From assembly GCA_021646415.1 (NCBI GenBank), contig SOEU01000003.1, positions 168,747-232,746 on the forward strand: a stretch of 64,000 bases of DNA, read 5' to 3'. The notes beneath the pieces were generated by a model that did no database searches, was not told the origin of the DNA, and saw only the letters and a program-made list of their open reading frames with translations. The stretch comes from Candidatus Brocadia sp. Lineage in GTDB: Bacteria > Planctomycetota > Brocadiia > Brocadiales > Brocadiaceae. Of this stretch, positions 26,951 through 35,431 are shown piece by piece (the first letter of the stretch is position 1; each line of letters opens with the position of its first letter). Position numbers and translations under genes: made by a program.

Positions 26951-28221
26951 TTAATCATCTTTTGACATTTGGTAACCACAGTATTGACAAACGCCACTAT
27001 AATCTACACTCTCAATTTCAGGTATACCTTCTGCATTTGCATCCTTAAACAATTGCTCCAAGTCAACATTTGTATCAGGCCAACCATAATAGCCTAGCAC
27101 AGCTTCAGCAGCTTGTTCAGGCCTAAAGATATCGGCTCCACATCGGTAACACCCTTGAATACCGTCTAATTCTGCTAATGCTTCCGCAGGAATTTCTCCT
27201 GACTGGAGCATCTGTATAAATTTGTCTAAAGTTTCAGGCATTCCCGAAAGAGCCTCTTTGCGGGCAGTTGCTACTATCTCATCCCATTCATCTTGAATTT
27301 GTTTTCTTACAGCTTTTATGCCTGTTGTTAAAGACGATTCGGTAGCGATCAATGCACTAAAGATAACCCATTCCGAATGTTCTAATGAGAAACCTCTTAT
27401 TTTAAGTGCCAATTTATCTACGGTCTTCCGTAATCCTTCATCATTTAATAACTTACGTACATCTTCAATTGTTTCCGTTTCAGCTTCATATAATGTTTGG
27501 ATCCAACCAACAAGTGTCCATTCAAAAATATCCTCTCCAAATTTGTCTTTATAAAGTAAGCTTAGTCTCTGTGGAGAAATTGAATCTGAATCTTTAATTT
27601 CATCTGCTTTGGGTGGACATTTATTAAGTTCATCTCTTATAAGTTGAGCGATTTCATCAATAGCTGATAGCTGAGTTGAAAGTGCCTGGGCCAGCTTCAG
27701 AATACTCTGGGGTGCGTTCTATCCGTAAAGATCTTCACGGGATAATCTAGCCCAAGTATCTTGCGCAAGAGTTCTTATTTGAATTTCGCAAGGTATTGGT
27801 TGTTCTTTTGATTGAAAAATATTATATAGTGTTCTTACATGCTTTGCTCTGTACCCAGTCGGAGACGGTGATGATACCAAATCTTTAATTTCTAATACCT
27901 TTAGAGTTGACAAATCATGCTGAATCATTTCAATTAAAAGGTCAATATCAGACAAGTTATTACAAACGGTCCGAATCCCAAGCAAATCCTCAGTGCGTGT
28001 AAAAACTTCAGAAACAGGGATGTTGGCCTTTTGTGCATTTTTCCAGACTTTGTAAGGACGCTAACTCTGGCATCAGTGATTCTACCTCTCACACCTTTAC
28101 GAGCAGCCAATTGACTTAGTCTTTGTTGGCGTTCTGACTTGATTTGTTCTAAAGTTTTTTCGAAATAAGAATCCTTAGTTTTATATAGATCTAGAAACTC
28201 TTTTGGAACTTTTCTTCTCAC
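26951..28221 (-). pseudogene. RelA/SpoT-domain (ppGpp synthetase-like) gene with zinc-ribbon tail, broken
   Basis: Three open stretches form one protein. The first begins MRRKVPKEFLDLYKTK and reaches ITDARVSVL near 28055, where a frameshift moves to KVWKNAQKANIPVSEVFTRT, DLLGIRTVCNNL, SPTGYRAKH and CEIQIRTLAQDTWARLS. These are the core motifs of the RelA/SpoT synthetase domain. After DLYG an in-frame TAG (27719-27721) interrupts before NAPQSILKLAQALSTQLSAI. The final part holds a helical segment and two zinc pairs, CYRCG and CQYCG. Original length would be about 420 residues. It is flanked by attC-like sites B and C. Function in life would have been alarmone or related pyrophosphate transfer; today it appears inactive. 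Confidence 0.8.
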
Positions 28222-28243
28222 TTAACTCTCTAAAATTCAATAA

Positions 28244-28436
28244 CAGGTAGGGCAGGGCATTGCCCGCCATAATCAACCCACGCTTCCAAAGTGGCAGACA
28301 CCCAAACATTTAACGACGAATGTCGTATACGCACCACCCCAAATTACCAATTATCTGTCAAAAACCATTTAGATCCAATCCTTCATGCAGTATCCCCGAT
28401 TGCTCAATTTTGGTAGGCGGTGCCTACCCTACTTGG
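28244..28436. repeat. Short inverted-repeat element (MITE-like)
   Basis: CAGGTAGGGCAGGGCATTGCCC at 28244 and, inverted, AAGTAGGGTAGGCACCGCC at the right end (28412-28436) are about 75 per cent alike. Each end also folds on itself (GGTAGGC-GGT-GCCTACC on the right). The 190-base unit carries no reading frame and sits right against attC-like site B, between the decayed alarmone gene and the toxin gene. Confidence 0.6.
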
Positions 28437-28503
28437 TTAACGGCGAAATTGAGCGGCAACCGCAGATGGCGAGAAATGTGCGAATACATTTGTCTTGTTA
28501 GGC
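28435..28503 (-). repeat. attC-like recombination site B
   Basis: On the minus strand GCCTAAC at one end and GTTAACC at the other bound a partially self-complementary stretch with ACAAATGTATTCGCACATTT and GCGGTTGCCGC inside. The plus-strand end GTTAGGC matches the attC consensus GTTRRRY exactly. It begins seven bases after the stop codon of the toxin gene, the usual distance of a gene from its attC site. Its core is more divergent than those of sites A and C. Confidence 0.5.
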
Positions 28504-28509
28504 ATTTAT

Positions 28510-28801
28510 TTAGATTCTGTGTTTCCAGTATTTTGGTTCTCTATGTAAATGCATGACTGCTACAATGTATACCTCTTCTTTCTCTTCTGAATATAAGATT
28601 CCATGTGGAAATCTTCGAACTAACGACCGCCTGATATCTTTCTCTATAACCGGCCAAACTTTTGGGAAAGATATCGTTCTTTCAATAAGTTGAATATACC
28701 TCAACAGCGAAGTCGTATCCCAATCCTGATTCCTTTTCTTCATAATACTCAATTGCTTCAATAAATTCTATTTCTGCTTCAGGATGAAATGAATAGTTCA
28801 T
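28510..28801 (-). pseudogene. RelE/ParE-superfamily toxin, frameshifted
   Basis: The gene starts MNYSFHPEAEIEFIEAIEYY at 28801, overlapping the antitoxin stop as ATGA, and runs to FAVEVYST. One extra T near 28697 then shifts the frame; the rest, IERTISFPKVWPVIEKDIRR, FPHGILYSEEKEEVYIVAVM and HLHREPKYWKHR, continues in the next frame. Together these are a complete RelE/ParE-type toxin of about 96 residues. The lesion should abolish activity while the antitoxin remains intact. It lies between attC-like sites A and B. Confidence 0.85.
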
Positions 28802-29022
28802 TTTGAGAACCTATTCAAGATTTTTTTAAATACTTCTTCATCTGATACTGCTTTCACTTTACCAGAACGGAGTTCCTCAAGTCGTCGTTTAGCAACTGCT
28901 GCCCATTTTTTATTTATTTCTGATTCCGGTGGGTTTAAACTCTTTAATAAAGAATCAATAACCATTACCCTTTCTTCAACAGGTAATGAAATTGCTTCTG
29001 CTATAAGATCTTTTGTTTTCAT
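28798..29022 (-). CDS. Addiction-module antitoxin (PF09720-like)
   Basis: A 74-residue protein beginning MKTKDLIAEAISLPVEERVM, then VIDSLLKSLNPPESEINKKW and ending in a charged tail with AVSDEEVFKKIL. This is the putative addiction module component family (TIGR02574 type), which pairs with RelE/ParE-like toxins exactly as here. It begins 30 bases after the end of attC-like site A, the usual place for the first gene of an integron cassette. Translational coupling to the toxin through ATGA is visible. Confidence 0.85.
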   Translation of the reverse strand: MKTKDLIAEAISLPVEERVMVIDSLLKSLNPPESEINKKWAAVAKRRLEELRSGKVKAVSDEEVFKKILNRFSK

Positions 29023-29051
29023 ATTTCTCTACCTCATATGATTTATTTTAT

Positions 29052-29127
29052 ACCTAACACCAAAACTCATTTGCCGCTCTGGAGCGCTAATGGAATAGCG
29101 GCCAAGTGGAGTGCCTTGTTGTTATGT
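29052..29127 (-). repeat. attC-like recombination site A
   Basis: On the minus strand ACATAAC and GTTAGGT bound the site. GGCACTCCACTTGGCCGCT on one arm pairs with AGCGGCAAATGAGTTTTGG on the other, around a TATTCCATTAGCGCTCCAG centre. GTTAGGT matches GTTRRRY, and the extrahelical differences between arms are typical of attC. The plus-strand core AATGGAATAGCG (29089-29100) is identical to that of site C 2.2 kb away. Confidence 0.7.
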
Positions 29128-29204
29128 TAATTTCTTTCTTGTTCCGTTTTCAATTTTTTTCTAAATTGCATAGCTGCGGCACTCAGTTCTGCAACAGACG
29201 TATT
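29127..29204 (-). pseudogene. 3' end of a lost cassette gene
   Basis: A 25-codon frame without start, reading NTSVAELSAAAMQFRKKLKT and ending EQERN, stops one codon boundary before attC-like site A. The sequence is protein-like (heptad helices) and ends at the position where a cassette gene should end. Its family is not recognisable. Confidence 0.35.
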
Positions 29205-29279
29205 CTATAATTGCCAATATAGTATTGAGTAACATAGTGGGTGTCAAATGGTTTCTAAAAACCATTTCATTTATCAGAA

Positions 29280-29533
29280 ATGCAGAAGGCATTCGTTAAA
29301 GGAAAATATGTGCCTTTCCAGTTAAAGTGGATCTCGGATTGTTGTTCGTTTCTCAACGGGTATAGTGATGTTATTATGCGGGGAATGAAGTGACTAAAAA
29401 AGAGGGCTTTTGTTTTCTTGATCAATCTTGGCACTTGTATGGAGATTATCAGGGAAACCAATTTCACAAGAATCAGATGAGAGCCGATCTACAAGTAAAT
29501 GAAGAACGATTTGAAGAGCGTTTAGTGTCTTAA
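29280..29533 (+). pseudogene. Decayed C-terminal fragment of a polysaccharide deacetylase
   Basis: Two frames carry the remnant. The first reads KGKYVPFQLKWISDCCSFLN and GYSDVIMRGMK. The second reads EGFCFLDQSWHLYGDYQGNQ, to be compared with GLFIFSIHPWHLYVDCQGNP in the intact gene at 25871. The catalytic His region is thus recognisable. No N-terminal half is present. It fills the otherwise empty space before the dehydratase operon; 29205-29279 holds nothing else I can support. Confidence 0.6.
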
Positions 29534-29567
29534 TGGCTTTGTGGCATGAAAATTCCTGTGCATTAAA

Positions 29568-30911
29568 TCAGGCTACACCGGCTTCGGTCATTTCACGCTG
29601 CGAAAGATTCGTGGTAGCCTTCCTTCCACGTAACATTTCCAAAAAGCCTTCAATCCTTGTGGAAAACTGTCCCGGCATGTAGTTGTGATCGTCAACACAA
29701 TCCCCATCAAGACTGAGGAGTGGATAGCCAATCTTGTTCAATTCCCTTTTCAATGTTGGAACAGCGGCATTATTCCTCCTGCAACCCCATGATGAGAATA
29801 CGACCACACCATCCACTTGATACTCCCGGGCAAGCTTCTTGGTTACTTCAATACGGCGTTCTAACGGACCATTATAATGGCTGGTAATAAGTTTCCTGGC
29901 CAGACTTTCGTAAGGTTTCTGCGGGTCCAGTTTGTCCCAGTAAACATAATTTGTTTCCTCAAAGACGATCTTAACCCCCTGCTCCTGTTCTAACTTTGTT
30001 AAAAAATCAATTTTAAAATACGGTTTTAATTCCAGCCAGAGGATTCTGATCTGATCTTTCGGAGATATTCTGTTTGCATTTCTTTTATTCTCTTTGGTCT
30101 TTTCACGCAGTTCTGCAGCCAGGCTGGAGAAAAACTCCACTGACAACTGAGAACCAATTAATAAATATCCGGGAAACATAAACCCCAGGGCATTGCTACC
30201 CTGAAGGGGGCAATAGGGATCTTTTCTCAGTTCATTGATTTCGAGCATCTTTTCCCGCGTCTGGTTCGAGTATTCAATCGCCTTTTCAAATGCTGCCTGA
30301 TCCATCTTCCTGCCCGTCACTTCCTCCAGTCGCTGAGTAAAATCCTCAAGCTGTTTCGTAAGGTATTTGACGGAATAGTCATCCGCTTCGTACGGTACAT
30401 CGATAACGATGGTCTCTTTTCCTGTCACAGACTCGCATATCTTCATCGTCTTGGTGTTGTTATCGCAGAGCGTCGTGGTGGCTACCTGAAGGATGTTTTT
30501 GGGAAACAGGTTTCTGAATGTGTGTCCGATTGCCGACCGGTGAAAGGAACAGATATCAGTGGGAACTCCATACGATTCGGCCTCCATGAGCCCCCGCGAA
30601 CTTTGCCCCAGACCCGCAAAGAGTGCAGCGCCAATTTCCAGGCAAAAAGGATAGAGTCCCATAGGAAACAGAATTTCTGAGGGAACAAACATTGTTGTCC
30701 AAACAGTCCGTTTGGTGTGGGCAAATGCATTATATAAATGCTTTACACCCACGCGGGTCTGGACATGCAGGGAAACCAATTCCTTCTTTTTGTTTCCACG
30801 GCAGAAAAAATAATATACTTTCAAAAAACGCAAAAGTTCCCTGAATAAAATCGGGGAAACACGACGAAGAAATGGCTCTGTCCATTCCTTAAACTTACGA
30901 ATTGATGCCAT
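29568..30911 (-). CDS. 2-hydroxyacyl-CoA dehydratase/benzoyl-CoA reductase-like subunit
   Basis: A 447-residue HgdB/BcrB-type protein. It has TMFVPSEILFPMGLYPFCLE near residue 75, VPTDICSFHRSAIGH, then the Cys of TTLCDNN, RKDPYCPLQGSNALGF, and a C-terminal half with VVVFSSWGCRRNN and LSLDGDCVDDHNY. The cysteines in CSFH, LCDN, GCRR and GDCVDD are candidates for iron-sulfur ligands. Members of this family carry [4Fe-4S] clusters or, in double-cubane proteins, a fused [8Fe-9S] pair. They are reduced by an ATP-driven activator such as the one encoded seven bases upstream. The substrate is unknown. No CoA-pathway gene is nearby. Confidence 0.75.
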   Translation of the reverse strand: MASIRKFKEWTEPFLRRVSPILFRELLRFLKVYYFFCRGNKKKELVSLHVQTRVGVKHLYNAFAHTKRTVWTTMFVPSEILFPMGLYPFCLEIGAALFAGLGQSSRGLMEAESYGVPTDICSFHRSAIGHTFRNLFPKNILQVATTTLCDNNTKTMKICESVTGKETIVIDVPYEADDYSVKYLTKQLEDFTQRLEEVTGRKMDQAAFEKAIEYSNQTREKMLEINELRKDPYCPLQGSNALGFMFPGYLLIGSQLSVEFFSSLAAELREKTKENKRNANRISPKDQIRILWLELKPYFKIDFLTKLEQEQGVKIVFEETNYVYWDKLDPQKPYESLARKLITSHYNGPLERRIEVTKKLAREYQVDGVVVFSSWGCRRNNAAVPTLKRELNKIGYPLLSLDGDCVDDHNYMPGQFSTRIEGFLEMLRGRKATTNLSQREMTEAGVA

Positions 30912-30918
30912 GTTTCAC

Positions 30919-32832
30919 TTATTCTTTCCTGGAGGTGCTGGTTAATTGTTCAAGAAATGCCTCAACTCTGGTTTTGATTTGCCCTTCGCTACTTAGGGTA
31001 TAATCGCAATTGAGATGAAGGAGCGGGATATTTTTTTCATGGAACGTCTTTTTAATCATGGGATAATCCAGGAGATTATGGTCACAGAATTTTAGGGTGT
31101 GATAAATTGCCCCGTGAATCGATTTCTCCTGCATAATGGCCAGTACTTTATTAATCCTCTCAAAAATATTGACCATACGGGAGCAGGGAGACCGCTTGAT
31201 ATATCTTTTGGCGATTGACAGAATGGGGTCGTCGCTGATATGAATTTGGGCATCAAAATATCTGCTGCCGTTGCACAAATCCTCCGCAACCACCTTGGCT
31301 CCTGCATCTTCTATAATCTTCATAATCTTCTCATTTTCCATAATACTTCCCCAGACGAAGAGTCTTGGTATGTCCCGTGTATCACATATACCTTCCCTTT
31401 GTTTCATAATGTTGGTTAAATAGGTTTGGAATTTTTCCGGAACTGCATTGACACCCTTCTTTAACAGGGAAAATATCTCATAACCGGATTGCCCGATATA
31501 TCCGCTCCAGTACTTTTGCAAAAATAACCTGACCTTCTCCCTGACCGCATTGTACAGGGTAATACTCTGATTGATATCGTCGTGGTGGATTTTGAGTGTA
31601 AAAAAGGTTTCCAGCTTTTCTTTGAAGTTTTTGAGCAAGTTTGCATAATAAAAAACTGCGGCATCGTCGGTATTTTTGGGAATATCCAAAATATAGTTAA
31701 ACGACTTTTTCCCTTCGTCCAATTTCACCCACGCATCATAAAGCCGTCGCATCCCGTCACACGAGTTGACAAATACCATTCCTTTAAAATCTTCCAGGTT
31801 GCCATTGATTTTCTGATCAACAACGGCCTTGATATAAGGGCAGATGTTGCCACAAAGCATTTCATTTGCGGCGCTCGATTCCTGTTCAGAACCCTTGATT
31901 CTGACCGGATGAAATCCGGCAGCACGAATAAGTTCCACCGGAGTATACGAACAAAAATAACCTATTTTCGGCAAGGTACTGTCTTCGACCGAAAATTCCG
32001 TAATGGATGCGCCAGTGGATGAATTTCCAGAAACAGACACAGAAGTTTGAATCTTTGACTGTGCCTTTTCAAGTGCAATTAATGCGGCTCCAAGCGCTCC
32101 GTTGATTTGAGGTTCTTCTGAAATCTTGATTTTACATCCAAGATTCCTCTCCAATTCTGTTACGACACCGATATTCTTTGCAACGCCGCCTGTCATAACA
32201 ATCTCTTCCTCTAATCCAATCCTCTTTACTTGTGCTGTGATGCGTTTGGCAATTGAGATATGTAATCCCCGGCAGATATCCGCAGTTCTGTGATCTGCAC
32301 CAATAAGGGATACCACCTCGGATTCTGCAAATACTGTGCACAGACTACTAACAGAAACGTTATCCTTTCCATTCAGTGAAATCGGCCCCATTTCTTCCAG
32401 ATCTATCTCCAGGGTTCTGGCCATAACCTCGAGGAATCGGCCTGTCCCGGCTGCACACTTGTCATTCATAACAAAGTCAAGAACGTTTCCATTCGCATCG
32501 ACCTTAATGACCTTGCTGTCTTGCCCGCCAATATCAATGATAGTCCTGGCCTTCGGGAAAAAAAAGTTTGCTCCTTTGGCATGACAAGTAATTTCTGTCA
32601 CAACTTCATTGGCAAACGGTACTTTTATACGCCCGTATCCGGTAGCAATAATATAATCAATGTCTTTTTCCGACAATGTATTTTCGGTTAGTATCTGACA
32701 AAAAGTTTTATCCGCTGCCTTTTTGCTGCTGGCACCGGTAGGTATGATTGTCGAGGAAAGGATTTCCTTTTTATCATTTATCAGAATTCCATTGGTGGAC
32801 ATAGAACCAATATCGATTCCTATCGCATACAT
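30919..32832 (-). CDS. BadF/HgdC-type ATPase activator fused to a dehydratase-like domain
   Basis: A 637-residue fusion. Residues 1-260 are an ASKHA activator: IGIDIGSMSTNGILI, IIATGYGRIKVPFANE, TIIDIGGQDSKVIKVD, NDKCAAGTGRFLEVMARTLE and SLCTVFAESEVVSLIGADHR. The Cys in KCAAGTG and SLCTVFAE bind the bridging [4Fe-4S] cluster of the activator dimer. From about residue 295 a second domain follows with YFCSYTPVELIRAAGFHPVR, NEMLCGNICPYIKAVVD and VNSCDGMRRLYDAW, resembling HgdB/BcrB subunits. One polypeptide thus carries both the electron-donating motor and an acceptor-like domain. It is the middle gene of three on the same strand, with spacings of 28 and 7 bases. Confidence 0.8.
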   Translation of the reverse strand: MYAIGIDIGSMSTNGILINDKKEILSSTIIPTGASSKKAADKTFCQILTENTLSEKDIDYIIATGYGRIKVPFANEVVTEITCHAKGANFFFPKARTIIDIGGQDSKVIKVDANGNVLDFVMNDKCAAGTGRFLEVMARTLEIDLEEMGPISLNGKDNVSVSSLCTVFAESEVVSLIGADHRTADICRGLHISIAKRITAQVKRIGLEEEIVMTGGVAKNIGVVTELERNLGCKIKISEEPQINGALGAALIALEKAQSKIQTSVSVSGNSSTGASITEFSVEDSTLPKIGYFCSYTPVELIRAAGFHPVRIKGSEQESSAANEMLCGNICPYIKAVVDQKINGNLEDFKGMVFVNSCDGMRRLYDAWVKLDEGKKSFNYILDIPKNTDDAAVFYYANLLKNFKEKLETFFTLKIHHDDINQSITLYNAVREKVRLFLQKYWSGYIGQSGYEIFSLLKKGVNAVPEKFQTYLTNIMKQREGICDTRDIPRLFVWGSIMENEKIMKIIEDAGAKVVAEDLCNGSRYFDAQIHISDDPILSIAKRYIKRSPCSRMVNIFERINKVLAIMQEKSIHGAIYHTLKFCDHNLLDYPMIKKTFHEKNIPLLHLNCDYTLSSEGQIKTRVEAFLEQLTSTSRKE

Positions 32833-32860
32833 TCTACGAAATCTCCTTTTTTTATAATGG

Positions 32861-33250
32861 TTATTCAGGTTCGGGTTTGGGTGGCAACGTACTCATCCAG
32901 ATATTGAATACGAACAAGCCGGCAGAAACCACTTGGATACCAGCAAAAATTTCTGCGAGTGGATGTATCGGGCGGAAAGATACCAATCCTACAAGACCGA
33001 TATTCGCAAGGTAGAATTGAAGATTTCCCAATTTAGGATAAGCAAGCGGTGTTCCTGAAAATCTGGGTAAGATATGATATCCGACCCCATAAATCATCAT
33101 AGACATCCACCCGAGAAGGTTCAGGTGGACATGGGAAAAGAGTAATTGTGCCGGATAGCTCCTCATAGAAATCATAATTGTGCCAAGTATGGCCGCAATG
33201 AAAAAGTAAATCAGGCTTGCACGCACAAAATTTTTAGAAAGAGGACTCAT
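32861..33250 (-). CDS. Small haem-copper-oxidase-like membrane protein
   Basis: A 129-residue protein with four hydrophobic segments: SLIYFFIAAILGTIMISM, HVHLNLLGWMSMMIYGVGYH, QFYLANIGLVGLVSF and IFAGIQVVSAGLFVFNIWM. The HVHLNLLGW motif matches the helix of cytochrome-oxidase/NorB subunit I that carries the low-spin haem His. The usual 12-helix size is missing, so this is a single four-helix unit. It may bind one or two haems and transfer electrons to the next two gene products, but that is inference from position. A start at 33250 is the first available. No copper-site His cluster is seen. Confidence 0.6.
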   Translation of the reverse strand: MSPLSKNFVRASLIYFFIAAILGTIMISMRSYPAQLLFSHVHLNLLGWMSMMIYGVGYHILPRFSGTPLAYPKLGNLQFYLANIGLVGLVSFRPIHPLAEIFAGIQVVSAGLFVFNIWMSTLPPKPEPE

Positions 33251-33661
33251 ATATTTGAAAACCCCCCTGGCAAATGTACTAATGATAACAAATGAATCTT
33301 TATAAAAACATCAAAAAATTGAGCATATATTAAAAATATGGATTGTCAAACAAAAAATTGTAATGGCAAAATAAAAATTAAAAAATGCAAATTGCAAAAT
33401 TAATTTTTCATTTTTAATGACTCTTCGTTTCACGTCTGCAAGAACAGAAAACATTTCCCTGGAGGTTCTGCTATCGCTGGTATACTCACACGGTTTTATT
33501 TTAACAGATCACCTCTCCATTTACCCAATGAAGCGGCAATGAGTTATCTTGAGGATTTACGGAGGAATAAAACGACCATTTCTCATGAACACGATCTTGA
33601 GGAAGTATTGGAGGAAAATAGATAACTTGTGACAGATTGTCTGGTAATAGGAGTTTGAAAT
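33251..33661. other. Intergenic region, mostly empty
   Basis: 411 bases, AT-rich in the first half. The only structure is a plus-strand frame 33539-33625 described separately. The minus-strand operon promoter should lie in the first 100 bases; a TTGACA with a poorly spaced TATATG is present near 33335, too weak to call. Confidence 0.4.
33539..33625 (+). pseudogene. Possible antitoxin remnant
   Basis: A frame reading PNEAAMSYLEDLRRNKTTIS and HEHDLEEVLEENR ends at 33625. The composition and the C-terminal acidic helix resemble short antitoxins, but only the last 30 residues are left and the frame is closed upstream by a stop near 33512. Low confidence. Confidence 0.25.
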
Positions 33662-34234
33662 TTATTCGGAATTTGTTTCCTTGAAATCTTCATCTTCATT
33701 TGGCTTTGCTTCTTTCGATACATTCTTTTTTTTGATACTGTTCGCATACCCCTTGATTTTGTTTGAGACGTTCTCCGGAATACTGGAAATGATGACCTGC
33801 ATGCCTTTCCCAATCTGAGTTGCAATCTTTGAGGTATGAACCGTATCACAGGTCGATTTGCCGCAAAATAGCAAGACGCCAAAAATAATCACACCGCAAA
33901 ATATAAGCCCTTTCAGACTCCCCAACAATCCACCCAACAACCTGAGCCCAACCCCTATTCCCCATTTCCCTATGATCCTTTTTACAAGGTCGGTAATAAT
34001 ATACGTGGCCATGAACGCAACGCCAAAGATGATAAAATAACCTACTAAGCTGGCCGTGGATGGGGTAAAAATGCCCCTCAGGAAGTTACTCAGGACATCG
34101 TGAAAAAGTAACGCCGTAAAGAAAGAGATCAGCAGACATCCGATCCTGAGGAATTGAAGTAACGGACCACTGGCAAACCCAAAGACCGTTGCAAAAAACA
34201 AGATGGCAAAGATTGAGTAGTCAATCCAATTCAT
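33662..34234 (-). CDS. CvpA-family membrane protein
   Basis: A 190-residue protein beginning MNWIDYSIFAILFFATVFGF with four membrane spans in the first 130 residues, including FIIFGVAFMATYIITDLVKR and RLLGGLLGSLKGLIFCGVII. These are the CvpA hallmarks (DxxxxxxLxxxxxxGxxxG, then RxLGxxxGxxKG). A hydrophilic tail of about 50 residues with many Lys and Glu follows. CvpA was first linked to colicin V production; later work in other bacteria ties it to envelope homeostasis. It ends the minus-strand run from the oxidoreductase-gamma fusion. Confidence 0.75.
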   Translation of the reverse strand: MNWIDYSIFAILFFATVFGFASGPLLQFLRIGCLLISFFTALLFHDVLSNFLRGIFTPSTASLVGYFIIFGVAFMATYIITDLVKRIIGKWGIGVGLRLLGGLLGSLKGLIFCGVIIFGVLLFCGKSTCDTVHTSKIATQIGKGMQVIISSIPENVSNKIKGYANSIKKKNVSKEAKPNEDEDFKETNSE

Positions 34235-34303
34235 ATCTAATTTAAAACAGGATGCAGATTTTCGCAGATTAATACTGATAACTACTTTCTCACATGAAAT
34301 ATC

Positions 34304-35431
34304 TTACGGTAAATTCCCGTCTTTTTTCTGTCCTTTTTTTGAGGTGCGTAAAAATTCATTGACCAAACCTTTGAAAACATTTTCCAGATTCTCTTTGTTC
34401 AGTTTAACAACAACCTCAGGGTCTTCGGTAGTGCCCCGAATTTCTATTGGTAACTCATTTTGTTTCAGAACTAACTCCGCAATTTTTTCTGCATCCTTCC
34501 CCAGATGTTCTTCATTAAATTTAACCACCGCATCGTAAGAGATTGTTCCTTCAAATTCAGCCATGCCAGACGCGTTCAGGCTCATGAGCGGACCCTGAAT
34601 ATCCATCTTTTGGGTATAAACCTTGCGGTCTTTAATCTGGATTAACGCTACCATCGAATCAAATGAATAGGAATTTTTCCCGCCCATGATTTCCAGGATG
34701 GAGGATAATAACTCGTTACCACGAATGTAACCATCCCTTACATCGAGATTAATATCAGCAACAAGCTTCTCGTTAAAGGCTTCCTTCCCAAAACCCTTAC
34801 CCCGCAGAGAACCGGTAGCGTTCAAAAGACCCCCTATTTCACCTCCCTTGACTGCGAATATTGGAAGAAGATCGATCGCCGGAAGATCCTGGGTAATGTG
34901 AATGTCTTTTGCATCAAACGAAAGATCAAAGACCGGCTTTTTTTGATGGAGATCAATTATCCCCTTCATGGTAGTTGGGCCTTCATTTACACGGAATCGT
35001 GCGTGAGTAGAGACAACGCCATCTATGAATGAAAATTTATCGGTAACAAGGTCTTTTATCAACAACCGATTTTCATAGTTGATCTGCTGTACGGAAAGTT
35101 TTTTAATGATAATCTTTTTAGATAATAAAGGGAGTAACTGAAAAGTGCTTTGAATATTCTCAAAACGTATTGGAGAATTTTTGTTTTGTTCCTGTTTTTG
35201 AACAGTAAGATAAGCAATAGTAATACTGTTGGGCCGGTGAAAAGAAACAGGGCCAATCTGATTGATATATTTGAATTCATCTTCTATTATCTGAGTAACT
35301 TTTTCCTGTACAAAATCTTCGGAAACAAATACCTGAGTGATCAGCATAACACCCAAAACAATGCAGAATACGATTCCACACGATAGTATAACCTTCTTTA
35401 CCCAACTCCTTTTATTTTTTTGTATTTGCAT
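34304..35431 (-). CDS. AsmA-like protein
   Basis: 375 residues from an internal ATG at 35431 (MQIQKNKRSWVKKVILSCGI); a start at 35476 would lie entirely within the preceding gene. One N-terminal helix (residues 12-30) anchors the protein. The rest is beta-rich with NSITIAYLTVQ, the AsmA C-terminal pattern LNATGSLRGKGFG, LVADINLDVRDGYIRGNELL and MDIQGPLMSLNASGMAEFEG. AsmA-family proteins form bridge-like lipid conduits between membranes. The first 20 bases overlap the phosphoglycerate mutase gene, so translation is coupled. The downstream cvpA lies 69 bases away. Confidence 0.7.
   Translation of the reverse strand: MQIQKNKRSWVKKVILSCGIVFCIVLGVMLITQVFVSEDFVQEKVTQIIEDEFKYINQIGPVSFHRPNSITIAYLTVQKQEQNKNSPIRFENIQSTFQLLPLLSKKIIIKKLSVQQINYENRLLIKDLVTDKFSFIDGVVSTHARFRVNEGPTTMKGIIDLHQKKPVFDLSFDAKDIHITQDLPAIDLLPIFAVKGGEIGGLLNATGSLRGKGFGKEAFNEKLVADINLDVRDGYIRGNELLSSILEIMGGKNSYSFDSMVALIQIKDRKVYTQKMDIQGPLMSLNASGMAEFEGTISYDAVVKFNEEHLGKDAEKIAELVLKQNELPIEIRGTTEDPEVVVKLNKENLENVFKGLVNEFLRTSKKGQKKDGNLP

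Noticed and set aside
27719..27721. Recoded amber codon in the RelA/SpoT gene
   Set aside because: The same gene also has a frameshift, so simple decay explains it better.
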